DNA of 64,000 bases, taken from Paracentrotus lividus (Eukaryota; Echinodermata; Echinoidea; Camarodonta; Echinidae). The position numbers were made by a program, and so were the translations under genes. The notes below the pieces were generated by a model, which had not been told where the DNA came from, searched no databases, and saw only the letters and a program-made list of their open reading frames with translations. The DNA lies in contig CALNVZ010003435.1 in the NCBI GenBank assembly GCA_940671915.1, positions 12,738,395 through 12,802,394 of the forward strand, in the 5' to 3' direction. Positions 25,101 to 35,330 of the stretch are shown here, one piece after another. Numbering within the stretch: position 1 is the stretch's first letter; the number at the start of each line of letters is the position of its first letter.

Positions 25101-28100
25101 GTCAAATCAACATTGTTTACACTCTGTCATTTCCCTTAACTGTATACATAGCCTTTTGTGTTTACTTTTCTATACAAAAAGAACACAAAAACAACAATAA
25201 CAACCAAAGACAATATAATTATAGCGATGTCTGTTCTCGCTTTGGAATCGTAGAGATTTGTTGAATAATTCCATCTTGTCAGAATGAATCACACGACATC
25301 TCAACACATTATTCCCCAATGGGCACACCCCTCTGATCACCGAGCATGAAGCTGACAGAAGCTATGTTTAGCGCCAGAAAGGCAATAGATCTCTGTAGAG
25401 TTACAACGCAGCAACGCCCTTCTGTGTCTCACTCCATGCAGGATGAGGAGTGGAGCTATTTCCACCACAGTCGTCATCTTGTATCATTATTCAAAAGGGG
25501 GAATATTGTTTTCCGTAGATTGCTCGGAAAGATTAAAAGACAGAGAAACATCCATTAGGAAACAGTGTCAGCGTCTGCATGAAGTGCACTTGGTTGTATA
25601 ATGCATGATTCACATGCCATTAATGGAAGACATGAGGCCATCTAGCTAAACCTCTCTGGGACCTTTCTCTTTCTCCCTTTCAGAAGCGACCCCCGGGGAA
25701 CTGGCCGACGACCCCTCTAATGAATCACCGATAGCGAACGAGTCGACGATGGCGGGTAAGTCAGAGCTACCTCACTCTGTCACTGAACCTAGCTGGCATT
25801 ATATTTTTAGGCACGTTGTTTGGTCAGAGTCGTGTTCCATTTTGATCAGTTGTTACCCAGGGGACGTCAAGCGCCTAGGGAATCGGAATTATGCTAGGCT
25901 TTAGGGTACAGATGTCTTTCGGAAATTTTTGTTAAATGAAGGGTTGCTTCAAACGTTGAAGTACATTGTATAAACGGAAGAGTTGGGACTATTTGCCCAG
26001 TCCTGGGGTAGCTTATACCATTACCGGATGGCGTAATTTAAATTATTTTGAAATCACTAGTCATAAATTTCCCAGGTTTTCATTTTCCCAAAAGTAGTTG
26101 TTATTTAAAGACAATTTAAACTGATATTTTTTGTTTATAAGAGAAGCATTTTTTCCCTTCTTTTTAACAAGTTATCCTGGAAAAACAAGGGGGAAGAGAG
26201 AGGGGAGTTCTGAAGCAAGAAGTCGCAATAAATTCCAAAAGCGTGCCACCTTCATTAAGAATTCCAGAAGGCTGAAATGCAGGTTATTGAAAACAGATCG
26301 ATGTATCCATTATAAAAAGTCAGCTCTAAACACCTGGATCTGTGAGACTAGAAGGCTATTTCCCCATTCCAGTAGGGTATTTGCCTCTGCGCGCGCAGTT
26401 GTCCGCAATGGATGCTGATGAAGAGCATCATCTTGGATGCCGCGATGGACCCGGTTCTCTGGGGGCTGGGAAGAGGATTTATGGCGACCATGTTTGCAAG
26501 CTTCAAGCTGCGATATTTTAGTCTCTAGCACCCAGTCACTGATTATTATATGAAATGAAATTGGACCTTTGTCTACCCTTCCATATTTATGAATTATTTT
26601 TTTTAAAATATTGAATACAAAATCAATAATAAAAATAGATCTTCTTCTGAAAATACCATTTAAAAGTTACCCTTTGATGCAAATCTGAATGTTTTAATGG
26701 AAGGGAAATGTAGTTAATGTATTGTGACCATATCAGTTCTCAATATTAGAAAAACCAAATGATATCATAAAATATATTTTTCGAAGGAAAAAGTGATTTA
26801 GGGACGCTAAAGAAAAAATATTTAAACAAAAAAGCTCACGTTTTCCCATTAATATTTACAGTGAGACATGCTTGCATTGTAATTTCAATCTCCAAAATAT
26901 TATTTCGAAATGAGGAGGCACACAGAGAGAGCTTCCCGGATAACAATGCCATAATTTGTTCTTCCTTCCGTAAGCGATAACATTGCGTTTCCTCGACAAA
27001 CTCCCTCAATAGGAGTAAACTTTCCACAATTTATTTTTGCACATTAAAAAAAAATGTGAACATTGCTTATTCAGAATCTCCCTCTTTCCCCCATAACCCA
27101 ACCCACAAAAGTTAAAAATCGTTCAAGAGATGTTAGCGAGGTATTAACGCTTTTGGATGCGCAACATGTAACATTAATAGTCGTGCGATTCCTAGCAAGC
27201 ATCTCCTCCTGCATTTCAATGAATCACCATCAGCGTCTTCAAAAAACAAAAAAAAATATATATCAAAGGATAAGAAAGCTGGTGATTTTCATCTTCTTCC
27301 CCCTCTTGATGTCCCTCTCGATGTTCTCTCCCATGAGGAGAAAAACAGCCCGCAAACACGTCTAATGACTTGAACCAAATTACCCCAGTGACCGAGCTCC
27401 CAGGAGATAGCACAGGGAATTATGGGATATGTGATGTGAGATGATGTCATGTGGTAGAGGCATCAACCACTCTAGATATGACTTCCGCCCATCGCTAGGG
27501 AATTATGGGGGATATAATAATAGTGTTTGATAGAAGTGCTGACTCGCATGTCTCATCCTGCTTCAAAACGTTCAACTTGGTTAAGGCGATTTGAATTTTG
27601 ATGAAAATGTCTCCCAAGACGTTTGGGCCAGCGCTACATGATGAGAATGCAAAAAGAGGGGACAAGAGGGGTGGAAGGAACATTATTGAACGATAGGTTT
27701 TTTGCGTCTGATGTTTTGGTATTACGACGGATGCCATTAGTGGTTATGAATTATTACTCGTTAAGACCTGTCGCAGCCCTAATTCTTCGTAATCATAATG
27801 CGATAATGAGAGATATCTCAAGTTGGCGAGCAGCGTGAAGGCAGCGAATGATATAATAGAAGCGTCTTCCAGGCATATAACTTTTCATGTTTCTATATCA
27901 TGGAAAAAATCATGATGCGATGTGTGTTAACTAAAAATAGAATAATACTACCTAAAAATATCAAAATAAAAAGAAAGGAGCTTTAATTTCAGCAATAGTG
28001 CGATAATGAAAAAAATATCTGAAGTTCACGTGGACGTCGTCATGATGTCATCAAATGAAAATGACGCTCCTTTACCATGGATAAACATAGTTAATGACGT

Positions 28101-31100
28101 TACATTCTAAATTTGAATAAATCATTTAAATATGAAATTAAAAATATATATATTTATTCATTTGACGATTTAGGGTGTACTTTGGAAACTAGATTGTTGA
28201 AACTATATAAGTTGAAATGTAAAAACAGTTTATTATTACATGCTAATTTTAAATGAAGGAGAAACATTCATATGAATGTAAAAAATGAGATAAATAAACA
28301 ATGGAATACACAAAGAGAAAGTTGCGAGCATGAATAATTTTCCGCTCTTAGCAATAATGGAATAATAGGTCTAATCAGTTTTGTTTTCTTATTTCTTGTC
28401 GCTAGGAGATGCTCCTGATGTAACTATGGAGATGGATGCTGGATCAGAAGGGGCTGACAAGGCTGGTGACACGGCGGAGGAGGACGATGAGGAGGAGGAT
28501 GATGGGGAAGATGGTGAGGACGAGAATGATGATGAGGAGGAAGAGATATATAAGTGTGACGTCTGCAGTGAGACCTTCAACAGTATCACCGACTTCATGG
28601 ATCACAGGAACAAGGACTGCAAGCCAGGTATGCTTTAACTCATAGGGCCGTATTCACAAAGGTGTACTAAGTTAAGCCGTAGCTAAAATCCGGGTTTTAA
28701 CTATGGTTAGCTAAATGTGACAACTCTTTCCACCTTGTTATGTTCCTTATACGATTTCTAGATTCTGGAATTGTGCTTTAGTGGTTGGGAAAACTTTTGT
28801 ACTTATCATTCCCATGTAGTTTTTAAGAGTTTCAGTACCAAAAATTCTGATAAATTAAACATCTACTGTTTGAGATTGTGTCACGTTTTGCTATCCATAG
28901 AAAAAACACAGATTTAAGTATGGCTTAACTTGGTAGACCATTCTGAATTCGGGCCAGCGCCATTGAGATCAAACAAAGATCAAATTATTTTCTTATACTT
29001 AAAACAGGAATCACCGAGTTTCAATATGACGTTTCTCCCGAGAATGATTTGTTGAACTAACCAAGATTGGTTTGATTGTTTATTTATATTATTTGATTGT
29101 CTCATTATCAGTTTATATATGATGTTATCTAGCTCCTTGCATAATTTCATGACATGTTCTGCTGTGTTGATTCAAACAGAAGACACTGTATAATTCCCAC
29201 TTTTACTCTGTATTCTAGTTGCCCACCACAATTCATATCGAGGAAAGAAAAGGAGATCAGTTGAATTCCCATGATGATAATACCTTCATGCATTTAACAT
29301 GCTTTGCCATGGAACGGGTCAGCCTCCCAATTGATTCCCCGGCTGCACATATCTGTTGATTTCTTTAAAGTACAACAGTCATATTAGTAACTCATTGCAA
29401 TGAATATATGAACAATATTTGCTTATGAGTCATCACATGGGTGATTCAGCTATGACCAACCGATTGATTTTAAATGGGTTTGATTCCTAGAAAGGATTGT
29501 TTTCATATTGATGGGTACACAGATTTATCATAGCTGTGATCAAACATGATGAGATCACCAAAATCCAGAATAATATGTGTTGCGTACTTATTATTACAAT
29601 TATTTTTCTTTTACATTCTCATCTACATTTTGTCATTACAGATGACAGTTTAATGGCTGGCGATGGTGAAGGTGATGCTCTATTTCGTTTGGAACACAAA
29701 GGACTTGTCTCAGCAGTGGACAACTCTTTACCCTATCCATGTCAGTATTGTGATAAGTCCTTCTCTAGGCTTCGCTTCCTGAAGCTTCATGAGCAAAGCC
29801 ACAGAGACAAGCTCCGATTTGAATGCACCTACTGCGCCCGTCTCTTCAAGCACAAGAGGAGCCTGGACCGACATGTCAAGCTTCACACAGGTTTCAAGAA
29901 GTACCACTGCCCATACTGCGAGGCAGCGTATGCTCGCAGCGACCACCTCAAGACCCATATCCAGACTCACATCAAAGGCACTGTGAAGAAACAAGGACCG
30001 CCAAACCTTCATCTGTGTCAGACTTGCAACCGCGGCTTCCTGACCAGCAGGGCTCTGGTGCTGCATCAGAACACTTGCAGTAAGTCCAGTCCAGAAGAAG
30101 ATGTAGCCATTAAGTGTGATCAGTGCTCTGTCTATTTCTTGACAGCCGAACAGCTGGATGAGCACATGACCCATCATGCCAGTAGCAGCAGCATGGTGGT
30201 TGAATACCCAGATGAGGAGATGAAGACCAAGAGACCTAGTGAATTAGATGTGCAGAACAACACTGACCACATCATCAAGATGGAGCCTTCAAGCTCATCC
30301 CCACCAAACAGTCAGAGTGCAACGCCAGATACATCCTTCAACTGTCCTCACTGCTCCTGGACTGATTTCCCCACTGCTGAATCCCTAAGCATACACATTC
30401 AGCAGATACACATCAAGTCTCCAACCACACCTCAGAGCTTTGTTTGCCACTACTGCGGAAAGGAGTACCCAAGTCTCTACAATCTGACAGAGCATATCTC
30501 GGCCCTTCATGAGAATGAAGTGAAGAACATGCAGAGTGGAGATGAATCCTGTAATTTTATCTGTGGCTACTGCACCATGAAGTTCAGCTCGATGACGGAG
30601 CTACATGAACATGTCAAAGGTGTGCATTCCATGACCGGACTCATATCCTACAGGGAAGATGGGAAACTTGTCTGTCCCTACTGCAATGCAGCATTTCCTA
30701 GTGAGGTAGCTCTTATGGACCACTTCCGGAACGTTCATAACTCTTTCGACAATGCCAAGGATCGCTCCAAGCTTCAGTGCCCACATTGCACCAAGGCCTA
30801 CCCTAATGAACGATACTTGCAAGAACATATGAAGAGGAGTCATTGTAAGCCTTTGGACAAAATGAAGTACCCATGTCCATATTGTGTCAAACAAAATCTC
30901 TTTGACTCTATTGAGCAGTTACAGCTTCACATTGAAGTGTTCCACAAGAATGCGCACACTCCTGTTTACTTGAATTCGGAATCTAATTGTAGCTCAAGTT
31001 CAGGAAGTATCCTCAAAGATCAGCTCAGTGGGAACCACACCAATGCCAAATCCAACGTTGAAAAACTTTCCCCGCCGCCACCACCAATTTCCATTCCAAA

Positions 31101-33942
31101 ATTCAAAGTGAGCAACAATGGAAAAGAAACAAAAGTTGTGAAGAAAGAGCCAGCCACGAGTCCCCTACCAACTCCCGTTTCTATCTCAGTTTCACCGCCT
31201 GAAGATCAAGAGCCTCAATCTCAGAGTAGTGACGGATCAATGACCGAGGAGACCAAGGCATCTTGTCCCATTTGTCATAATGAGTTCCCTAATAAAGAAC
31301 AGCTCATCGTCCATGTCCTTACCCACTTCAAGAGTGTCTCCAAGGAGTATGTGTGTAAAGATTGCGGAAAATCTTTCAAGAAGCCCGACGAACTTCAGAA
31401 ACATTTGTTTGAAATCCACGCTCATCATCTCTTCAAATGCTCGTTGTGCAAAGAGGTTTTTGACTCCAAGGTATCCATTCAAGTGCATTTTGCTGTTAAA
31501 CACAGCAATGAGTACAAGGTCTTCAACTGCACAAAATGTGGGCTGGTGTACACTACTGAAGCAGAGCTATTAGTTCATGTTAAAGCAGAACATCTCAAGA
31601 TGGTGCAACCATTTAAGTGCATATTCTGCAGCCAAAACTTTGCATCCGATGTTGAGTTTCAATGCCACCTTACTACACACTCCAATCAGTTCCGCTGTCC
31701 TTTTTGCAATGCTCCATATCAATCTCAAGAGGCTTTGGATATCCATTTACAAGCAGCACATGACCATGTTGGCGGGAGCAGTACTCTGGCAAAACACAAT
31801 GAACCACTAGAAACTCCAGAGGAAGTGCAGGGTAGAACCTCGGTAGATAGTGCAAAAAAGAGCTCTGTGGCGTCAGAAAGCAGCTCGAAAAGTCCAAAGT
31901 TGAGGGAAGACAGTGTTACGGACGAGGTGGCAGGATGTTTCACTTGTCAGATCTGTGACATCATGTTCCCTCTGAAATCACTTCTGGAGAAGCATCGAGA
32001 GCAGGAGCACAACATCAAGGCAAGAAGTGCCACTATCAAGATGGAGATGACGCAATCCATCAATATTGCAGACCATATCAAAGGCAAGTTCTCGTGTCAG
32101 ATATGCCCTGAGCAGTTCAAATCAAAGTTTGAGATGATGAAGCATTTGAATAATCACAGTATGCAGGAGAAACAAACATTGGCCCAGGTTGTTCGATCCC
32201 GGTCACCTGCAGTATCACCACGTTCTACAAGCCCTCAGCAACCTTGTGTTTGTCAGGTATGCCATCAATCATTGCGCTCGGAAGCTGAATTCCTTGATCA
32301 TACCCAGAGACACAATGTGGATTTATCGTTGGGTTCAGAGAGAATCCGCTGCTTAGTTTGCCTTCAAGAGTTGACGTCTTTAGTAGAACTGCAACTACAT
32401 GCTCGGCATCATACTCAAATTGTATCGTCACTCTCGGGTCAAGAGCTCTATCCATGTTATTTATGTGGAAAGGCATATGCCAGTAGAGCGGATGTTGTAC
32501 CCAAACTGGACAGTGACGGGCGGCCATGTTTCAGTTGTATGCGTTGTGTCAAGACAACCCTTGAAGCTCAATTTCATGGCGCAACAAAGCATGGTCAATC
32601 AATAAAACAGTCTGGTACGCAATATTCGAAACCCAACGGGGGACTCTTTCCTGATGCGATTGTAGCGGTGCATAGGTGCACTGTTTGTAGAGTTAAGTTC
32701 GAAACACAAGAAGAGTTGGCAACTCATATGCAGGTCCACAACCAGTCAACATCCACCAGAGAGTCTAATACAAGTGGTGTCGGCAGCTCCACCGGGAAAA
32801 CGTACCAATGTATCAAATGCCAGAAGACCTTTGCGACTGAGGCAGAAATACAACTCCATGTGACATCTCATGTCCTTGCCGAAGGTGTTCTTCATGAATG
32901 TAAACTATGTCGTCAGGTCTTTGATTCTCCTGCAAAACTTCAGTGTCACCTTATAGAACATTCCTTTCCCGACAAAGAGTATCGTTGCCCGATCTGTAGA
33001 GCGTTGTTCAGTTGTGCCAATGACATTCAATCACATGCCATTGAGCACGGAATGGACAGTCGACATCACAAATGCATGAACTGCAACCAGTCTTTCTTCT
33101 TTCCTGCAGAGCTGATGAACCATGCTAAGTCGCACCCGCAATGTCATCAGGAGAGTAAGTTCAACTGTGGGGAATGCAAGCAGAGCTTCGCCTCGCTGTT
33201 CAGTCTCAGCAATCACATGAAGATGCACTTGAACAAGCCCACCGTCAAGTGTTCCGTGTGCCCGGAGGTGTTCCAGTCTGTCCTGGACATGCAACATCAT
33301 TACTTCCGCGTCCACTCAGACGCAGAAGTAGTCGAGAAGCCCAAGACTTACGACTGCACCAAATGCGGGAAGAGTTTCCCATGTTTGAGCAACCTCCAGG
33401 GTCATATGCGTATCCACCACGAGGGAAAGAAGTACACATGCGGTGAGTGTAACAAGGTCTTTGCCCTCGCCCGGAACCTGACCATACACATGCGATCCCA
33501 TAGCGGAGACAAGCCCTACCAATGTCCGATCTGCGATAAGCGATTCGCCCGCAAGGAGAATCGAAAGGTTCACATGCAGTCGCACAGCGGCGTCCGTCCC
33601 TTCATGTGTCCGCACTGCGGCAAGATGTTCTCTCGGAAGTTCCACGTGCAGGTTCACATGCGGACCCATTCCAAGTCCCGCATGTCCTCCACGCACCAAT
33701 GCGAGATCTGCCAGGACAACTTCACCCTTGCCAAGAACCTGCGGCGTCATCTTAAGAAGGTCCACAAGATCCAAAGCAATCTGCTGCCAACCATTGTAAC
33801 GGATACGCTTGATGATGACGACGACGAAGAAGGTTTCATGGAGGATGACCTGGGTGCTGGAGGGTCTGGTACCGTGGACCAAGAGGTCAGCAGTAGCCAA
33901 GATGTGGCTATGGTATCCGTTGAGCACGGACAGTCGGAATAG
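10477..33942 (+). CDS. ZNF423/521: ZNF423/ZNF521-type multi-zinc-finger transcription factor, five coding exons, complete
   Basis: Coding exons 10477-10519, 22566-22673, 25684-25755, 28406-28627 and 29642-33942 join through GT-AG introns, all phase 1, into 1582 codons (1581 residues plus TAG). Seen: N-terminal MSSRRKQSKPRALK; an acidic stretch (about residues 99-121); a C2HC finger at 125-146; then about 34 more C2H2-like fingers from residue 182 to 1523, and an acidic, Ser-rich tail of 58 residues. Stretches such as EVFDSKVSIQVHFAVKHSNE and HECKLCRQVFDSPAKLQCH are near-identical to vertebrate ZNF423/ZNF521 as I know them. Family knowledge: these nuclear proteins bind DNA and act with SMAD, EBF and retinoid-receptor partners, and the MSRRKQ motif recruits the NuRD corepressor. 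In this protein both roles are inferred from homology. The family assignment is firm, but the window alone cannot decide whether it is pro-orthologous to both vertebrate paralogues. Confidence 0.93.
12027..12175. mobile_element. Foldback MITE (GGCCCGAATTCAC ends)
   Basis: Arms of about 60 bases, GGCCCGAATTCACAAACGTG and onward, repeat as their complement at the right end, with internal CCATGGTCTAAATCAGG also mirrored. Transcribed RNA would fold into one long hairpin. The element at 28645-28957 has the same GGGCCGAATTC-like ends. Confidence 0.85.
12179..12288. mobile_element. Second foldback element abutting the first
   Basis: GCCGAGGAGTGACA and TGTCACTCCTCGGC are exact complements around a short loop. 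Outer parts (GGGTAAAAAGGGTGGAAA versus TTACCCCTTTCCACC) are also partly mirrored. Confidence 0.65.
12642..12681. repeat. Short near-perfect palindrome
   Basis: ATCATGGATTCTACTA and its complement flank a small centre within an AT-rich tandem duplication. It is too short to be a miRNA precursor. Confidence 0.7.
18598..18627 (+). repeat. Poly-T tract
   Basis: Thirty consecutive T within intron 1. Confidence 0.95.
18928..19132. repeat. Large near-perfect palindrome between two TA microsatellites
   Basis: Arms of about 100 bases mirror around ATTAATTAAT at 19026-19035, differing by a few bases. (TA)n runs lie close on the left (18838-18874) and directly on the right (19129-19172). The structure is symmetric even in its flanking microsatellites. 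Confidence 0.85.
22566..22673 (+). CDS. ZNF423/521: ZNF423/521 exon 2
   Basis: A 108-bp symmetric phase-1 exon follows the acceptor TGTCTTTGTCCAG and precedes a GTGGGT donor. It encodes an acidic, low-complexity segment (EVSEDEKQPLSLEDG...) with no domain. It corresponds in position to the linker between the MSRRKQ motif and the first finger of vertebrate homologues. Removing it would keep the frame. Confidence 0.82.
22674..25683 (+). other. Intron 2 of ZNF423/521, containing the assembly gap
   Basis: Donor GTGGGT, acceptor CCCTTTCAG. The gap lies inside. The sequence on either side holds no recognised gene, RNA or repeat. A small extra symmetric exon hidden in the gap cannot be excluded, though the flanking exons already join in frame. 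Confidence 0.7.
23790..24479. other. Assembly gap (690 N)
   Basis: A run of 690 ambiguous bases. The long open frames across it are artefacts of translating N. Confidence 0.99.
25684..25755 (+). CDS. ZNF423/521: ZNF423/521 exon 3
   Basis: A 72-bp symmetric phase-1 exon sits between a strong polypyrimidine acceptor (CTCTTTCTCCCTTTCAG) and a GTAAGT donor. It encodes EATPGELADDPSNESPIANE followed by STMAG, an acidic linker without recognisable domain. It is too short to show as a long open frame. It is supported by its splice sites, its phase and its acidic composition matching exons 2 and 4. It could be alternatively spliced without breaking the frame. Confidence 0.75.
25756..28405 (+). other. 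Intron 3 of ZNF423/521
   Basis: Donor GTAAGT, acceptor TTGTCGCTAG. No gene, RNA or clear transposon was seen. It is moderately AT-rich unique-looking sequence throughout. Confidence 0.7.
28406..28627 (+). CDS. ZNF423/521: ZNF423/521 exon 4: acidic stretch and first C2HC finger
   Basis: A 222-bp symmetric phase-1 exon (acceptor CTTGTCGCTAG, donor GTATGC). It encodes an Asp/Glu run of about 23 residues and then one finger, YKCDVCSETFNSITDFMDH followed by Cys (C125, C128, H141, C146). The finger aligns with the isolated N-terminal finger of vertebrate ZNF521/ZNF423, which also follows an acidic region. This ties the exon to the large exon downstream. Confidence 0.9.
28628..29641 (+). other. Intron 4 of ZNF423/521 with a foldback MITE
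   Basis: Donor GTATGC, acceptor TTGTCATTACAG. A foldback element occupies about 28645-28957 (described separately). The rest appears unique. Confidence 0.75.
28645..28957. mobile_element. Foldback MITE in intron 4
   Basis: The left end GGGCCGTATTCACAAAGG and the right end TTCTGAATTCGGGCC are related to the ends of the 12027-12175 element. AGTTAAGCC is mirrored by GGCTTAACT near the ends. Confidence 0.6.
29642..33942 (+). CDS. ZNF423/521: ZNF423/521 exon 5: zinc fingers 2-35 and stop
   Basis: A single 4.3-kb terminal exon after the acceptor TTTTGTCATTACAG. The open frame extends 35 codons upstream of the acceptor, but that part is intronic. About 34 finger units can be counted. Fingers 2-4 form a tight N-terminal DNA-binding-like trio (YPCQYCDKSF...). 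Fingers 13-17 and 24-28 keep the most conserved vertebrate wording. One unit (about 32446-32546, YPCYLCGKAY...) has lost its histidines and instead ends in CFSCMRC, as in the vertebrate proteins. Fingers 29-35 (about 33163-33765) extend past the vertebrate C terminus and include GDKPY- and GVRPF-type linkers. An acidic tail ends at TAG 33940-33942. Confidence 0.95.
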
Positions 33943-34351
33943 GGTGCATTCCATGTGCTTAGTTCTTTACAGTTATGTAACTGATTTCTTGTTAAATTTT
34001 CAAAGTGAGGAACCTCTTATTGATATTGTTTTAACGTGTGCATAATTGTAAATGTCACTTCCTTATGAATATTTCGTAAGAGATTTAGATAATGACTGTA
34101 GAAAACTTATTAAATGTAAAGAGTTATGCCTCGAGATATTAAAATGGTTATTGATTCTAAGAATGATTATAAATGTACTTTTATACAAGCAAATTCTAGG
34201 GCCTAATAACATCAAACAAAATCCCCGAAATCATGGAAATAGACATTTAACGCGGGATCTCCCATTCCACATGTTCAAGCGACCACGGGTTGCGTTCATA
34301 CTGGTGTTATTGGCACCTATCGCTCTAAAGTTTATCCCGTCTTTTTAAAGA

Positions 34352-34357
34352 AATAAA
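34352..34357 (+). terminator. Candidate poly(A) signal of the zinc-finger gene
   Basis: The first clean AATAAA downstream of the stop codon lies 410 bases after it. A further one, AATAAA at about 34448, is an alternative. Only transcript data can say which is used. Confidence 0.4.
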
Positions 34358-35294
34358 AAGGACAACAAATTTAATGAACATTTAACATTGCCATGATTGC
34401 TGTAGCGCATCTTATTTTCTATATCGCTTGAATGGAGAGGATTAATGAATAAATCGTTAATATGGAATGATTTTTTTGTTTTTTTGTTTTTTTGTTTTGG
34501 TTTTTTTATGACATCCATTATTAATTCACTGCTTGATAGCTACGTAGTGTGATATGAGTAGGAATGTCAGAGAAGCTATTCTCACCTTATAAGTTTTCTG
34601 GGTCTTTTTAACGGATATTATCACAAAAATCGTTAGACTCAAATCGGACATAATCGGACAGAAAGCAAATTTTTTTTTTCTTCGCATTTTCGTCTTTATT
34701 TTCTTTCTTTAGATTCATGAAGTCAGTGTAGATTTATATACAGACGATACAAAATTGTCCCGTGAACTTCAAGACGATATACACACAATGTGAACGTGAT
34801 TCATGCTTTTTCACAACAATTTGTCCTCAAACAATTAACGTTAATTGTACATGTACGTTGTATATAACTCGGACAGACAGAGACAAGTCGGCCATCGGTG
34901 TGCCAACATTATTTGCTCAAGCAAAATTGGTCTGTGCTTTATTTTCTTCAGGAGGGTTATAGTTGCAATCTGGTTTTAGTTTGAGCCAGGGTTATTTGTA
35001 GTGTTTAGTACAGGACTGAATTGAGCAAAAAAGGATTGGGAAGATTTTATAGGGATTTATCACGGAGTAATTGTCGCCGGAGCAAGAGTCGTGAAACCCA
35101 GCCTGTATACATTTACACTGATCATGATCGATGTTGCATAAGTAAAAGAGATGTTACAACAATTCGTTATTCTTATTTTGGTTGTTTTTATTGACGTTGT
35201 GTCTTTTCAACTAAGTATATTATTCATTGATTAAGTTATCACCAAACAATATGAACGAACAGAGTAGGGAACAGGATGATTGAGAGAAAGAGAA

Positions 35295-35330
<36 letters not shown>

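Noticed and set aside
29728..33954. Long open frames antisense to the zinc-finger exon (for example 33316-33954)
   Set aside because: Shadow frames produced by finger codon periodicity. No domain and no splice support.
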